Positions 33,002 through 42,614 are shown, numbered from the stretch's first letter. The stretch is DNA of 64,000 bases from Microbacterium album (GCF_014643695.1 NZ_BMJY01000002.1:193676-257675), one strand, 5' to 3'. Numbers and translations: made by a program. Notes: generated by a model from the letters alone, not told the origin.

Positions 33002-33004
33002 GGG

Positions 33005-33034
33005 TGCGGAGCGGTTACCCGAAAACCGTCCGCA
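33005..33034 (-). other. second hairpin upstream of the terminator
   Basis: TGCGGA-G-CGGTT, a 7-nt loop ACCCGAA, then AACCG-TCCGCA: 11 base pairs with one bulged base. On the leftward AccD-AccE transcript it comes three bases before the intrinsic terminator, making a tandem hairpin 3' end. The remaining gene-free sequence to 33196 holds no further feature I can support. Confidence 0.55.
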
Positions 33035-33196
33035 TCGGGGGCCGAACGATCATCTGCCAAACCCTTGGGGCTGATGAGTCGGCCAACGCGCAAGCGTTTC
33101 CGCTCTCAAGTATGGGCGGGGCGCAAGTTCCCCGTCTGTAGGTATTTTGGGGGACACTTTCCGTCCCGCGGGGGACGCGGCGTCGGACGGAATGCG

Positions 33197-33436
33197 TCAG
33201 CCGGAGAACCGGCCCCACGGGAGGTCTCGTGCGAGCGGTCGCCTCAGGCGACGGCGGCTGACCTGCCATGCGGACGGCCGCGGCTCGTCGGCCACCGCCT
33301 CCGCGGCCTCCCGCGTGTACGCCTCGCCCACCACGGCGAGCAGCGCCGCGAGCTCCTCCTCGGTCGGCCGGCCCCGCACGACCTCGACGCGCGGCGGGTC
33401 CTGCTCGCCGGCGTGCTGCCCGATCTCCCGGGTCAC
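33197..33436 (-). CDS. accE: acyl-CoA carboxylase epsilon subunit
   Basis: A 79-aa protein of the actinobacterial AccE family, recognised by [20 protein letters not shown] near the start and a C-terminal [14 protein letters not shown]. Epsilon subunits stabilise the complex of biotin carboxylase and AccD-type carboxyltransferase. The GTG start (33434-33436) overlaps the accD stop by 4 nt, and stoichiometric co-expression is expected. The transcript ends at the tandem hairpins 160-220 bp downstream. Confidence 0.88.
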   Translation of the reverse strand: MTREIGQHAGEQDPPRVEVVRGRPTEEELAALLAVVGEAYTREAAEAVADEPRPSAWQVSRRRLRRPLARDLPWGRFSG

Positions 33437-35037
33437 AGCGGGATGTTCCCGTGCTTCTTCGGCGGCAGCTCGGCGCGCTTGCCGCGCAGCGCCCGGAGCG
33501 CCTTGGCGACCGACACCCGCGTCTGCGCGGGCTCGATGATGCCGTCCAGCTCCCCACGCTCGGCCGCGAGGAAGGGCGAGGCGACGTTGTAGGTGTACTC
33601 GCTCGCGAGCCGAGCGCGCACCGTGGCGATGTCCTCGCCGGCCTCCTCGGCGCGCTTGAGTTCGCCGCGATACAGGATGTTGACCGCGCCCTGGCCGCCC
33701 ATGACCGCGATCTCGGCCGTGGGCCAGGCGAGGTTGATGTCGGCGCCCAGCTGCTTCGACCCCATCACGATGTAGGCACCCCCGTACGCCTTCCGGAGGA
33801 TGACGGTCACGAGGGGCACGGTGGCCTCCGCGTAGGCGTACAGCAGCTTCGCGCCGCGCCGGATCACGCCGGTCCACTCCTGATCGGTGCCCGGCAGGTA
33901 GCCGGGCACGTCCACGAGTGTGACGATCGGCACGGAGAACGCGTCGCAGAAGCGCACGAAGCGGGCGGCCTTCTCTCCCGCGTCGATGTTGAGCGTCCCG
34001 GCCATCTGCGAGGGCTGGTTGGCGATGATGCCCACGGTGCGGCCCTCGACGCGGCCGAACCCGATCACGATGTTGGGCGCGAACAGCGGCTGGACCTCGA
34101 GGAAGTCGCCGCGATCCACGATGTGCGAGATGACCTCGTGGATGTCGTACGGCTGGTTGGGGGAGTCGGGGACGATCGTGTTGAGCGTGCGGTCGGGATC
34201 CGTCGTCTCCCACGAGAAGTCGCTCTCGTAGGCCGGGACCTCCGCCATGTTGTTGTCGGGCAGGTAGCCCAGCAGCGTGCGTGCGTAGTCGATCGCGTCG
34301 TCCTCGTCCTCGGCGAGGTAGTGGGCCACGCCCGAGCGGGTGTTGTGCGTGTGCGCGCCGCCGAGCTCCTCCATGCCGACGTCCTCGCCCGTGACGGTCT
34401 TGATGACGTCGGGACCCGTGACGAACATCTGGCTGGTCTTGTCGACCATGATCACGAAGTCGGTCAGCGCGGGGGAGTACACGGCACCGCCGGCCGCGGG
34501 GCCCATGATGATCGAGATCTGCGGGATGACGCCCGACGCCGCGGTGTTGAGGCGGAAGATCTCGCCGTACTTGCCCAGCGCGACCACGCCCTCCTGGATG
34601 CGGGCCCCGCCGGAGTCGAGGATGCCGATGACGGGCATGCCGCCCCGGAGGGCGAACTCCATCACCTTGATGATCTTGTCGCCGGCGACCTCGCCGAGCG
34701 AGCCGCCGAACGTCGTGAAGTCCTGCGCGTACACGGCGACCGTGCGGCCGTGGATCGTGCCGACGCCCGTGACGACCGAGTCGCCGTACGGGCGCGAGCG
34801 GTCCATGCCGAACGCCGTCGTGCGGTGCCGCACGTACTCGTCGAGCTCGACGAAGCTGCCGGGGTCGACCAGCAGCTCGATCCGCTCGCGCGCGGTCAGC
34901 TTGCCCTTGGCATGCTGCTTCTCGCGCGCCTTCTCCTCGGCCGCGACGACGGCCTCGTGATAGCGCGCCCGCAGGTCGTCGATCTTGTCCTGGGTCGAGA
35001 CCTGCGGTGCCTGCGGGGGGAGATCCGGTTCCGTCAC
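33433..35037 (-). CDS. accD: acyl-CoA carboxylase carboxyltransferase (beta) subunit, AccD5 type
   Basis: A 534-aa carboxyltransferase of the propionyl/acetyl-CoA type, with two crotonase-like halves. The first half has [31 protein letters not shown] and [19 protein letters not shown]. The second half has [20 protein letters not shown] and [14 protein letters not shown] with [14 protein letters not shown]. It transfers carboxyl from biotin to acyl-CoA, giving malonyl- or methylmalonyl-CoA for lipid synthesis. Start GTG 35035-35037 with TAGGGT seven bases upstream. It is divergent from birA, which encodes the ligase needed to biotinylate its partner AccA3. Confidence 0.96.
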   Translation of the reverse strand: MTEPDLPPQAPQVSTQDKIDDLRARYHEAVVAAEEKAREKQHAKGKLTARERIELLVDPGSFVELDEYVRHRTTAFGMDRSRPYGDSVVTGVGTIHGRTVAVYAQDFTTFGGSLGEVAGDKIIKVMEFALRGGMPVIGILDSGGARIQEGVVALGKYGEIFRLNTAASGVIPQISIIMGPAAGGAVYSPALTDFVIMVDKTSQMFVTGPDVIKTVTGEDVGMEELGGAHTHNTRSGVAHYLAEDEDDAIDYARTLLGYLPDNNMAEVPAYESDFSWETTDPDRTLNTIVPDSPNQPYDIHEVISHIVDRGDFLEVQPLFAPNIVIGFGRVEGRTVGIIANQPSQMAGTLNIDAGEKAARFVRFCDAFSVPIVTLVDVPGYLPGTDQEWTGVIRRGAKLLYAYAEATVPLVTVILRKAYGGAYIVMGSKQLGADINLAWPTAEIAVMGGQGAVNILYRGELKRAEEAGEDIATVRARLASEYTYNVASPFLAAERGELDGIIEPAQTRVSVAKALRALRGKRAELPPKKHGNIPL

Positions 35038-35044
35038 GCGTTCC

Positions 35045-35050
35045 ACCCTA
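35045..35050 (-). promoter_or_regulatory. -10 box TAGGGT of accD-accE
   Basis: TAGGGT on the minus strand ends seven bases before the GTG of accD. No Shine-Dalgarno sequence is present, so the transcript is probably leaderless. Confidence 0.55.
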
Positions 35051-35133
35051 TCCGCGGCGTTCCGGCGGCCCTTGGAGCCCGAGCACAATGCCGCGCCCGA
35101 TCCTGTGTCGAGTGTCGTGCGTGCAGCGGGCGC

Positions 35134-35139
35134 TAGGGT
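35134..35139 (+). promoter_or_regulatory. -10 box TAGGGT of birA
   Basis: TAGGGT ends six bases before the GTG at 35146. It mirrors the accD box 84 bp away, so the 108-bp divergent region probably carries two leaderless promoters. Confidence 0.55.
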
Positions 35140-35145
35140 GACCGG

Positions 35146-35901
35146 GTGGGGTTCCAGAGGGCGCGGGCCGTCGCCGGACGGTGGGACGAGGTCGAGGCGA
35201 CCGGATCGACCAACGCCGACCTGGTGGCGGCGGTGCGGGACGGGGCGGTGCTGCCGCATCTCAGTGTGCGGATCACGGGGGATCAGCGGGCCGGCCGCGG
35301 CCGGCTCGACCGGGTCTGGCAGGCCCCGCCGGGCGCCGCCCTGGCGATCTCGGTGCTGGTGCGCGTGCCGCGCATCCCCGCGGCGGTCCGGGGGTGGATC
35401 CCGCTCATCGCCGGGACCGCGATGGCGGGCGCCGTGCGAGCACAGCTCCCGGACCGCGAGGTCGGGGTCAAGTGGCCCAACGACGTCCTGGTCGAGGGGC
35501 GCAAGCTGTGCGGCATTCTCGCCGAGGGCACGACCGATCCCGATGCGGTCGTGGTCGGCGCGGGCATCAACACCGCGATGACGGCGGAGGAGCTCCCGGT
35601 GGCGTCGGCCACGTCGTTCGCCGTGCTGGGGGTGCGCTGCGACGAGGACGCGCTCGTGGCCGCGTACCTCACGGCGCTGGACCGGATGCTCGGCGCGCTC
35701 GCCGCGGGCGACGCCGTCGCCGCGGGCATCCACCGCGCCGTCTCGGCCACCTGCCTGACCCTGGGGCGCGAGGTCACGGTGTCCCTGCCCGACGGTTCGG
35801 CGCTGCGCGGCATCGCCCGGGCACTGGAGGCCGACGGCCGGCTGCTCGTGGGCGATCCCGGACAGGCCGTGTCCGCGGGCGACGTCGTGCACGTCCGCTG
35901 A
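35146..35901 (+). CDS. birA: biotin-[acetyl-CoA-carboxylase] ligase
   Basis: A 251-aa biotin protein ligase. STNADL is followed by [15 protein letters not shown] (the biotinyl-5'-AMP loop, GRGRxxRxW), [18 protein letters not shown] (catalytic Lys region) and VVGAGINT, then a small C-terminal SH3-like domain. There is no N-terminal HTH, so it is a ligase only and not a repressor. Substrate is the biotinyl Lys of the AccA3 protein encoded at 26062-27831. It is divergent from accD. Start GTG 35146. Confidence 0.95.
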   Translation: MGFQRARAVAGRWDEVEATGSTNADLVAAVRDGAVLPHLSVRITGDQRAGRGRLDRVWQAPPGAALAISVLVRVPRIPAAVRGWIPLIAGTAMAGAVRAQLPDREVGVKWPNDVLVEGRKLCGILAEGTTDPDAVVVGAGINTAMTAEELPVASATSFAVLGVRCDEDALVAAYLTALDRMLGALAAGDAVAAGIHRAVSATCLTLGREVTVSLPDGSALRGIARALEADGRLLVGDPGQAVSAGDVVHVR

Positions 35902-35960
35902 CCGCCGACACGCGGCGTCACGCACGTCCGGCGCCCGCGTCCGACATGGACAATGAAGGG

Positions 35961-36521
35961 GTGAGCCAGCCGACCCCCGGGGCGCGACCCGTGACGCCGC
36001 CGCCCGGCGCGCCCGCGCCCGAGCTCGTCGTCGCCACCGTGCGCGGTCACGCCGGGAAGCTGATCTGGTCGGCCCTGCTGCTCATCGTCGTCGCGGGAGC
36101 CGTCGGGTATCTGCTCGGCAACCTGCCGGCGCCGTTCGAGGACTGGATGCTGCTGGCCGCCGCCGGAGCGCTCGTGCTTCTGGGCGTCGTGCTCCCGTAT
36201 CTCGTCTGGCTCTCCCGGACCTACACGATCACCACGCGCCGCGTCATCGCGCGCCGGGGCCTGCTCGCGCGCACGCGCACCGAGCTGTCGCACGCCCGCG
36301 GCTACACGATCGCGACGCGGCGGGGCATCCTGCAGCGGATGCGCGGGACCGGCACGCTCACGCTCTCGGACGGTGTGGAGGGCCAGCTCGTGCTGAGGGA
36401 CGTCCCGGGCCCGGGACTGGTGGGCGAGGTGCTCGCCGACCATGTCGAGATGAACCAGATCCTCGCGCACCGGGACTCGCAGGGGTTCTCGTTCGGCGCC
36501 GCCAGCGCGGTCGCTCCGTAG
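35961..36521 (+). CDS. PH-domain (bPH2/DUF304-like) membrane protein
   Basis: A 186-aa protein with a Pro-rich cytoplasmic start, two adjacent membrane helices (about [19 protein letters not shown] and [20 protein letters not shown]), then a beta-rich bacterial PH domain ([41 protein letters not shown]). Members of this family are membrane proteins of unknown role. GTG 35961 is preferred because GACAAT lies six bases before it, the spacing of the leaderless promoters nearby; an in-frame ATG at 35946 is the alternative. It sits between birA and purK, an order typical for Microbacteriaceae. Confidence 0.85.
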   Translation: MSQPTPGARPVTPPPGAPAPELVVATVRGHAGKLIWSALLLIVVAGAVGYLLGNLPAPFEDWMLLAAAGALVLLGVVLPYLVWLSRTYTITTRRVIARRGLLARTRTELSHARGYTIATRRGILQRMRGTGTLTLSDGVEGQLVLRDVPGPGLVGEVLADHVEMNQILAHRDSQGFSFGAASAVAP

Positions 36522-36587
36522 CCGGCCCGCGTGGCCCGCGCCGTCGGCGGCATGCGGGAAGATGGAGACGGACGAAGCGGAGGTTCC

Positions 36588-37706
36588 ATGGGGATGCGTG
36601 TCGGCGTGATCGGCGGCGGACAGCTCGCGCGGATGATGATCGCCCCGGCGGTCGAGCTGGGCGTCGAGCTGCGGGTGCTCGCGGAAGGCGAGGGCATGGC
36701 GGCCGCGCTCGCGGCCACGGCCGTGGGCGACTATCGCGACATCGACACGGTGACGGCGTTCGCGCGCGATGTGGACGTCGTGACCTTCGACCACGAGCAC
36801 GTTCCCCAGCCCGTCCTGCGCGCGCTCGTCGACGGGGGCATCGCGGTGCATCCGGGGCCCGACGCGCTGCAGTTCGCGCAGGACAAGCTCGTCATGCGCC
36901 GTCGCCTCGCCGAGCTCGGGGCGCCGCAGCCCGACTGGGCCGCCGTGGCCAGCGAGGCCGAGCTGCGCGCGTTCCTCGACGCCCACGGCGGGCGCGCTGT
37001 CGTGAAGACGCCGCGCGGCGGCTACGACGGGAAGGGAGTGCGCGTGGTCTCGGCACCCGATGAGGCCGCCGACTGGTTCGCCGCCGTCGACGGCCCCCTG
37101 CTCGCCGAGGAGCTCGTGCCGTTCACGCGGGAGCTCGCGCAGCAGGTCGCGCGCCGCGCGAGCGGCGAGGTCGCGGCGTATCCCGTGGTGGAGACCGTGC
37201 AGCGCGACGGGGTGTGCGCGGAGGTCATCGCCCCGGCGCCCCGCGCGAGCGAGCGCCTCATGGAGGCCGCCGCCCGGCTCGGCGTGACGATCGCGGAGGG
37301 ACTCGGCGTGACGGGCATGCTCGCGGTGGAGCTGTTCGAGACGGCCGACGAGCGCATCCTGGTCAACGAGCTCGCGATGCGTCCTCACAACAGCGGCCAC
37401 TGGACGCAGGACGGCGCCGTCACGAGCCAGTTCGAGCAGCACCTGCGGGCCGTGCTCGACCTGCCGCTGGGCGCGACCGATCCGCTCGCCGACTGGGCGG
37501 TGATGATCAACATCCTCGGCGGCCCGGCCGATGCGGGGCTGACCGACCGCTTCGCATCCGCGATGGCGGAGCATCCCGCGGCCAGGATCCACACGTACGG
37601 CAAGGCCCCGCGTCCGGGGCGCAAGGTCGGCCACGTCAACCTGACGGGTGACGACCTCGACCGGATCGTGTACGAGGCGCGGGCGGCCGCCGGCTTCTTC
37701 GCCTGA
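36588..37706 (+). CDS. purK: 5-(carboxyamino)imidazole ribonucleotide synthase
   Basis: A 372-aa ATP-grasp enzyme of purine synthesis (AIR + bicarbonate + ATP to N5-CAIR). MRVGVIGGGQLARMM at the start, VDVVTFDHEHVP, the ATP loop VVKTPRGGYDGKG, and NELAMRPHNSGHWT near the C-terminus identify PurK. Start ATG 36588 with GGAGG five bases upstream; an in-frame ATG at 36531 is not supported. Followed by purE after 51 bp, which uses its product. Confidence 0.97.
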   Translation: MGMRVGVIGGGQLARMMIAPAVELGVELRVLAEGEGMAAALAATAVGDYRDIDTVTAFARDVDVVTFDHEHVPQPVLRALVDGGIAVHPGPDALQFAQDKLVMRRRLAELGAPQPDWAAVASEAELRAFLDAHGGRAVVKTPRGGYDGKGVRVVSAPDEAADWFAAVDGPLLAEELVPFTRELAQQVARRASGEVAAYPVVETVQRDGVCAEVIAPAPRASERLMEAAARLGVTIAEGLGVTGMLAVELFETADERILVNELAMRPHNSGHWTQDGAVTSQFEQHLRAVLDLPLGATDPLADWAVMINILGGPADAGLTDRFASAMAEHPAARIHTYGKAPRPGRKVGHVNLTGDDLDRIVYEARAAAGFFA

Positions 37707-37744
37707 GCGACGGGTCGCGCTCGGGAACTTCCAGCATCTGGCCC

Positions 37745-37750
37745 TAGCCT
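37745..37750 (+). promoter_or_regulatory. -10 box TAGCCT of purE
   Basis: TAGCCT ends seven bases before the GTG at 37758, so purE and the LCP gene probably have their own leaderless promoter in addition to read-through from purK. Confidence 0.5.
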
Positions 37751-37757
37751 GTAACGC

Positions 37758-38279
37758 GTGCTGCACTCGACCGACTCCTCCGCCTCCGACGCCCCGCTCA
37801 TCGGTGTCGTCATGGGCTCCGACTCCGACTGGCGCGTGATGGCGGACGCCTCCGCGGCGCTGACCGAGTTCGGCATCCCGCACGAGGTCGAGGTCGTCTC
37901 CGCCCACCGCACGCCCGACAAGCTGATGCGGTACGGGCGCGAGGCCCGCGCCCGCGGCCTGCGCGCGATCATCGCCGGCGCGGGCGGCGCCGCGCACCTG
38001 CCCGGCATGCTGGCGTCCGTGACGGCCCTGCCCGTGATCGGCGTGCCGGTGAAGCTGAAGTCGCTCGACGGGATGGACTCGCTGCTGTCGATCGTGCAGA
38101 TGCCGGCCGGGATCCCGGTCGCGACCGTGTCGATCGACGGCGCGCGCAACGCCGGGCTGCTCGCGGCGCGCATCCTCGGCGCCGGCGACCCCGCGATCGC
38201 CGAACGCGTCGAGCAGTACGCCCGAGACCTCGAGCGGCAGGTCGAGGAGAAGAACGCGCGGTTGAAAGGCTCGCTGTGA
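37758..38279 (+). CDS. purE: N5-carboxyaminoimidazole ribonucleotide mutase
   Basis: A 173-aa class I Pur[11 protein letters not shown], the active-site [11 protein letters not shown], and [17 protein letters not shown] with [22 protein letters not shown] are all present. It converts N5-CAIR from PurK into CAIR. The stop codon overlaps the GTG start of the LCP gene by 4 nt, tying purine synthesis to cell-wall assembly at the level of translation. Start GTG 37758. Confidence 0.97.
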   Translation: MLHSTDSSASDAPLIGVVMGSDSDWRVMADASAALTEFGIPHEVEVVSAHRTPDKLMRYGREARARGLRAIIAGAGGAAHLPGMLASVTALPVIGVPVKLKSLDGMDSLLSIVQMPAGIPVATVSIDGARNAGLLAARILGAGDPAIAERVEQYARDLERQVEEKNARLKGSL

Positions 38280-39718
38280 CGGCGATCAGCGCGCCCGAGC
38301 GCGGCGCAGCGCCCACGTCGCGCGGACGCGCGCTGATCGAGCAGCGACCGCTGCGGTTCCCGAACGCCGCCTCGCCGCACGTGATGACCCGCCGGGCCTG
38401 GTGGCTCGTGCTGATCGGCTGGCTCATCCCCGGCTCGGCCCAGGTGCTCGCAGGCAACCGGCGCCTCGGGCGCTTCGGACTCGCGGCGACCCTCCTGCTC
38501 TGGACCGTGATCGTCCTGCTGGCACTCGGCTACTTCCTGTGGCGGCAGGGGCTGACGACCGTGCTGCTGAACCCGATCGCGCTCCTGATCGCCCAGATCC
38601 TCGCCGGCGGGTACACGCTGCTGTGGATCGTGCTCGGCATCGACACCCTGCGTCTGGCCCGGCTCGTGAAGGCGCGGCCGGCCGCCCGATTCGGGATCGC
38701 GCTGCTGGCGATCGTGCTGCTGGTCGTCTCGGGCGGCGCGGGGGCGTACGCCACCAGCACCATCGGCACGGCCCGCGAGGCGCTGGGCTCCATCTTCGGC
38801 CTCGGCGGCCCGCCCGTGGCGCCCAGCGACGGCTACTACAACATCCTGCTGCTCGGTGCGGACAGCGGCGACGGGCGCGACTCCATGCGGTTCGACAGCA
38901 TCTCCGTGGTGTCGATCAATGCCGAGACCGGTGCCGCGACCATCACGGGCATCCCGCGCGACCTGCCGTATGCGCCGTTCAGCGAAGGCCCCATGCGCGA
39001 CCTGTATCCCGACGGGCACGTCGGCCAGTACGACCCCGAGTGCGGCTGGGGGTCGGGGATCAACCAGCTGCGCACCGAGGTGGAGCTGTGCCGCGACGGC
39101 GACGCGCTCTACCCCGACGCGGCCCGCCACGGCTCCTCGCCGGGCGTCGAGGCGACCAAGGACGCCGCGGAGGGCGCGCTGGGCATCGAGATCCCGTACT
39201 ACGTCTTCATCGACATGCACGGCTTCGCGGATCTGATCGACGCGCTCGGCGGCGTCGAGATCGAGGTCAGCGAGCGGCTGCCGAAGGGGTGGGGCCCGGC
39301 GTGGCCCGGGCAGTCGGCCGACGCGTGGGCCATCGGCTGGATCGAGCCCGGCCTGCAGCGCATGGACGGCGACACGGCGCAGTGGTACGCCCGCTCGCGC
39401 TACACCACGAGCGACTGGGACCGGATGCAGCGCCAGCGCCAGCTGCAGGAGGCGATCCTGCGGCAGTTCACCCCCACGACGGTGCTGACGCGCTTCCAGG
39501 AGGTCGCGGAGGCGGGAACGAACCTGGTGGACACCGACGTGCCGCAGTCGATGCTGCCGCACTTCCTCGAGCTGGCCCTCAAGGCCAAGGAGCAGCCGAT
39601 CACGACCATCGAGCTGATCCCTCCCGTGGTGGACCAGGAGCAGCCGGACTACGTCGCCATCCGCGAGATGGTGCGTGCCGCGCTGCACCCGCCCACTCCG
39701 ACGGAGGAGCCGCAGTAG
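38276..39718 (+). CDS. LytR-CpsA-Psr (LCP) family cell-wall glycopolymer ligase
   Basis: A 480-aa protein with about four N-terminal membrane helices (residues 40-165, with [19 protein letters not shown] at their start) and a large extracytoplasmic LCP domain. LCP landmarks are [33 protein letters not shown] (phosphate-binding Arg), [30 protein letters not shown]-like [14 protein letters not shown] and [18 protein letters not shown] enzymes transfer lipid-linked glycopolymers to peptidoglycan. The gene overlaps purE by 4 nt and precedes the glycan-export locus, whose product it may attach. The N-terminal multi-helix form is longer than the single-helix LCP type. Confidence 0.94.
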   Translation: MTAISAPERGAAPTSRGRALIEQRPLRFPNAASPHVMTRRAWWLVLIGWLIPGSAQVLAGNRRLGRFGLAATLLLWTVIVLLALGYFLWRQGLTTVLLNPIALLIAQILAGGYTLLWIVLGIDTLRLARLVKARPAARFGIALLAIVLLVVSGGAGAYATSTIGTAREALGSIFGLGGPPVAPSDGYYNILLLGADSGDGRDSMRFDSISVVSINAETGAATITGIPRDLPYAPFSEGPMRDLYPDGHVGQYDPECGWGSGINQLRTEVELCRDGDALYPDAARHGSSPGVEATKDAAEGALGIEIPYYVFIDMHGFADLIDALGGVEIEVSERLPKGWGPAWPGQSADAWAIGWIEPGLQRMDGDTAQWYARSRYTTSDWDRMQRQRQLQEAILRQFTPTTVLTRFQEVAEAGTNLVDTDVPQSMLPHFLELALKAKEQPITTIELIPPVVDQEQPDYVAIREMVRAALHPPTPTEEPQ

Positions 39719-39786
39719 CGTCCTGCTGAGGCACCCGCGTGGGCGACGCGCGGGGCGCGGCGGGGCGTTCTCACGGCCGGCCTCGC

Positions 39787-39792
39787 TACGCT
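39787..39792 (+). promoter_or_regulatory. -10 box TACGCT of glycosyltransferase gene
   Basis: TACGCT ends seven bases before the ATG at 39800; no Shine-Dalgarno sequence is seen. Confidence 0.45.
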
Positions 39793-39799
39793 TCGAGGC

Positions 39800-40882
39800 A
39801 TGACGGTCAGGCTGCGCATCGTGCTCGATCAGCTGGTCTCCGCGACCGACCCCGACCTCGCGATGGCCTCGCGGTCGCTCGCGCTGGCCCTGGCGGAGGC
39901 GGCGCCCGGCGGGTGCGGCGTCGAGGCGATCGCCCCGGCGGGCTGGATGCCCGTGCTGCCCGGCGTTGACGAGGGCCGGCGCCTGCCTCTCGGCCGCCGC
40001 GAGACGGCGGCCGCATGGCAGCTCGGCGTCGTGGCGGGTGTGGGCGGCGGCATGATCCACTCGCCGACCCTGATGGCGCCGCTCGTGCGCCACGATCGGG
40101 TGCACGACCACGACCAGACGGTCGTCACGCTGTGGGACCTGCGCGCGTGGGAGGCCCCCGAGGAGATGCCCCGGGCCCAGGTGATCTGGGAGCGCGCGAT
40201 GCTGCGGCGCGCCGCGCGGTACGCCGACGCCGTGGTGGTGCCCACGCACGCCATCGCCGAGCGGCTCGCCTCCCACGCCGAGCTCGGCGAGCGGGTGCAC
40301 GTCATCGCGGGCGCCGCGCCCGACGGATTCGCCGCGCCGTCCGACGCCGAGGCGCGTCGACGCGACCTCCGGGTCGGATCGGGATACCTCGTGATGGCCG
40401 GCGGGGTCGCCCCCTCGGACGGACTGGCGGCGGGACTGCGCGCGGCCGCCCCGACAGGGCTCGACATCGTGATCATCGACGTCCCGGAGGGGGAGGAGGC
40501 AGCCGTGACCGAGCTGGCCGCCGCTTCGGGCGTGGCCGAGCAGCGCGTGCATCCCCGGTCGGGCCTGGACCACGGCGACCGTGCTGCGGTGCTCGCGGCC
40601 GCGGGCGGGTTCCTCGCGCCGTCCGCGCGGGGCGCGTGGCCGTGGCGCGTCATCGAGGCGATGGCGATGGGCACCCCGGTCGTCGCGACCGACTCGGACG
40701 TCCACCGCGAGGTGGTGCTGGACGGCGGGCTCGTCGTTCCGGAGCCGGACCTGGAGGACGCCGTCGCCGATGCGCTCGGCGACGGCCGCGACAGGCTGCG
40801 CGTGCTCGCGCAGGACCGGGCGCGCGCGTTCTCCTGGCAGGGCGCCGCCGAGCGCGTGTGGCAGGTGCACGCCGACCTGTGA
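39800..40882 (+). CDS. glycosyltransferase, GT4-like
   Basis: A 360-aa protein with the GT-B layout of RfaB/GT4 enzymes: HDQTVVTLWDLRAWE, a VVVPTHAIAERL acceptor-side strand, VHVIAGAAPDGF linker and C-terminal donor-side VIEAMAMGTPVVATDSDVHREV. The donor-site glutamate motif is present in GAWPWRVIEAMAMGTPVV. It begins the glycan-export locus and lies just before the first Wzm/Wzt pair. Donor sugar and acceptor unknown. Confidence 0.88.
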   Translation: MTVRLRIVLDQLVSATDPDLAMASRSLALALAEAAPGGCGVEAIAPAGWMPVLPGVDEGRRLPLGRRETAAAWQLGVVAGVGGGMIHSPTLMAPLVRHDRVHDHDQTVVTLWDLRAWEAPEEMPRAQVIWERAMLRRAARYADAVVVPTHAIAERLASHAELGERVHVIAGAAPDGFAAPSDAEARRRDLRVGSGYLVMAGGVAPSDGLAAGLRAAAPTGLDIVIIDVPEGEEAAVTELAAASGVAEQRVHPRSGLDHGDRAAVLAAAGGFLAPSARGAWPWRVIEAMAMGTPVVATDSDVHREVVLDGGLVVPEPDLEDAVADALGDGRDRLRVLAQDRARAFSWQGAAERVWQVHADL

Positions 40883-40928
40883 GGGCGCACCTCTGAGGGT
40901 GCACTTCCAGGTTGCGCGACGGCGGCGT

Positions 40929-40936
40929 TATAGGAT
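40929..40936 (+). promoter_or_regulatory. strong -10 box TATAGGAT before leader ORF and wzm
   Basis: TATAGGAT is the best -10 match seen in the window. Five bases separate it from GTG 40942, the first codon of a 13-codon ORF; the export permease starts 38 nt further on. The transcript would therefore begin at or very near the leader GTG. Confidence 0.6.
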
Positions 40937-40941
40937 CCAGT

Positions 40942-40983
40942 GTGACTTTCTGCGGGTTGGCATTTCGGGGCGCGAGCGCGTGA
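40942..40983 (+). CDS. putative 13-aa leader peptide coupled to wzm
   Basis: GTG ACT TTC TGC ... GCG TGA encodes MTFCGLAFRGASA. It lies directly behind the TATAGGAT box, and its TGA overlaps the GTG of the export permease by 4 nt (GTGA). The permease GTG has no Shine-Dalgarno sequence, so ribosomes finishing the leader could re-initiate there. Too short for domain evidence; the call rests on promoter position and the overlap. Confidence 0.45.
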   Translation: MTFCGLAFRGASA

Positions 40984-41840
40984 CGACGGTTGATCTCTCC
41001 GAGTACGACGTCCCGGGCCGAGGCCGCGGGATCCTCGACGTCCTCCGCTGGCGCTTCCTGCTGAGGCTGCTGGTGCGGAAGGGCACCGCCACGCGCTACC
41101 GCAACTCGGCGCTCGGCTGGACCTGGTCCTACGTGAAGCCGCTGATCCAGTTCCTCGTGTACTGGCTCGTCATGGGGTTCATCTTCGGGATGGACCGGGG
41201 GCTGGAGAACTTCCCGGCGTACCTCTTCGCGGGCTTCGTGGCGGTGAACTACTTCAACGAGGCTTTCGGCAACGCGACGACATCGATCGTCGACAACCGC
41301 GCGCTCGTCAAGAAGATCTATCTGCCGCGCGAGCTGTTCCCCGTCGCCGCCATCATCGGGGCGTTCGTGCACTTCCTGCCGCAGCTGGCGATCCTCGTGC
41401 TCGTCGTGCTGCTCTACGGGTGGGTGCCCTCGCTGATGGGGATCATCGCGATCCTGCTGGGCATCGCGATCCTCGCCGCTGCGAGCCTCGGCCTCGGGCT
41501 CTTCTTCGCCGGCCTCAACGTCCGCTTCCGCGACGCGCAGAATTTCGTCGACATCCTCCGCATGCTCGCCACGTGGGCTTCCCCCGTGCTCTACACGTGG
41601 GTGCTGATCCGCGACAACCTCCCGGAGTGGGTCCTGTACGTGTACATGGTCAATCCGATCACCATCGCCGTTGAGCTGTTCCACTACGGGTTCTGGCGCC
41701 CGACGGTCGGGGACTGGCACGGGTTCCCGCCGCACTTCGAGCTCTACGCCCTGGGAGCCATCGGCATCTGCATCGCCTTCCTGCTGGTGGGCCAGGCGGT
41801 CTTCCGGCGCTTCGAACGCTCTTTCGCTCAGGATCTGTGA
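40980..41840 (+). CDS. ABC-2 type polysaccharide export permease (Wzm-like), pair 1
   Basis: A 286-aa integral membrane protein with about six helices. Typical Wzm/TagG features are RNSALGWTWSYVKPLIQFLVYWLVMGFIFGM near the start, DNRALVKKIYLPRELFPVA, LNVRFRDAQNFVDILRMLATWASPVLYTW and VNPITIAVELFHYGFWRP. It forms the channel for exporting lipid-linked polysaccharide. GTG 40980 is the only plausible start in frame and overlaps a short leader ORF by 4 nt; the stop overlaps the ATPase start by one base (or 4). Confidence 0.93.
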   Translation: MTTVDLSEYDVPGRGRGILDVLRWRFLLRLLVRKGTATRYRNSALGWTWSYVKPLIQFLVYWLVMGFIFGMDRGLENFPAYLFAGFVAVNYFNEAFGNATTSIVDNRALVKKIYLPRELFPVAAIIGAFVHFLPQLAILVLVVLLYGWVPSLMGIIAILLGIAILAAASLGLGLFFAGLNVRFRDAQNFVDILRMLATWASPVLYTWVLIRDNLPEWVLYVYMVNPITIAVELFHYGFWRPTVGDWHGFPPHFELYALGAIGICIAFLLVGQAVFRRFERSFAQDL

Positions 41841-42601
41841 TGTCCGGTACTTTCATCGCCACCACCGACAAGCGGCCGTCGATCATCATCGACCACGTCA
41901 CCAAGCACTTCCTCAAGCGGAACACGCACTCCTTCAAGGAGGCGTTCATCGGCTGGATCAAGCGCAAGAAGGTGCGGGCCGACCGGTTCAACGCACTCGA
42001 CGACGTGAGCTTCCAGATCGGCGAGGGCGAGTCGGTCGCCGTGCTCGGGTTCAACGGCTCGGGCAAGTCGACGACGCTCAAGCTCGTCTCCGGCGTGCTG
42101 GAGCCCGACGAGGGACGCGTCTTCACGCGGGGTCGCGTGGCCGGCCTCATCGAGGTGGGTGCGGGATTCCACCCCGATCTCTCCGGTCGCGAGAACGTCT
42201 ACCTGAACGCGGCCATCCTGGGCATGAACCAGAAGCAGATCGACGAGCGCTTCGATGACATCGTCGCGTTCAGCGAGATCGGCGAGTTCATCGACCAGGA
42301 GGTGAAGCACTACTCGTCGGGAATGTTCATGCGCCTGGCATTCTCGGTCGCCATCCACGTCGATCTGGACGTCCTCCTGGTCGACGAGGTGCTCTCGGTC
42401 GGCGATGCGCCGTTCCGCGAGAAGTGCTACGCGAAGATCGAAGAGCTGACCGCGCGGGGCGTCACGATGCTCGTCGTCAGCCATGACATGTCGACGATCC
42501 AGCGGCTCTGCCAGCGTGGGATCGTGATCCACAAGGGCAAGCTGCTCTTCGACGGCCCCATCGAGGAGGCCGTGCACGTCATCCGCACGACGCCGCACTG
42601 A
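41840..42601 (+). CDS. ABC transporter ATPase for polysaccharide export (Wzt-like), pair 1
   Basis: A 253-aa ATPase of the TagH/Wzt type. Family features are the long leader KHFLKRNTHSFKEAFIGWIKRKKV, Walker A VLGFNGSGKSTTLK, HPDLSGRENVYLNAAILGM, the signature-like KHYSSGMFMRLAFSVAIH, Walker B VLLVDEVLSVGD and H-loop VVSHD. It ends shortly after the nucleotide-binding domain, so the C-terminal carbohydrate-binding domain of Escherichia coli O9a Wzt is absent. ATG 41840 overlaps the permease stop by one base; GTG 41837 is possible. It faces the GT2 gene tail to tail with 13 bp between. Confidence 0.94.
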   Translation: MSGTFIATTDKRPSIIIDHVTKHFLKRNTHSFKEAFIGWIKRKKVRADRFNALDDVSFQIGEGESVAVLGFNGSGKSTTLKLVSGVLEPDEGRVFTRGRVAGLIEVGAGFHPDLSGRENVYLNAAILGMNQKQIDERFDDIVAFSEIGEFIDQEVKHYSSGMFMRLAFSVAIHVDLDVLLVDEVLSVGDAPFREKCYAKIEELTARGVTMLVVSHDMSTIQRLCQRGIVIHKGKLLFDGPIEEAVHVIRTTPH

Positions 42602-42614
42602 GCTGCGCGCGGGA

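Noticed and set aside
33159..33192. TTCCGTC/GACGGAA inverted repeat downstream of and at the end of accE
   Set aside because: Only 7 bp with a 20-nt spacer in GC-rich DNA; the better terminator is at 32975-33001.
37385..40870. 1161-codon open frame on the minus strand across purK, purE, LCP and a glycosyltransferase
   Set aside because: Composition is His/Arg/Asp-rich shadow and it spans four clearly coding plus-strand genes; produced by high-GC codon bias.
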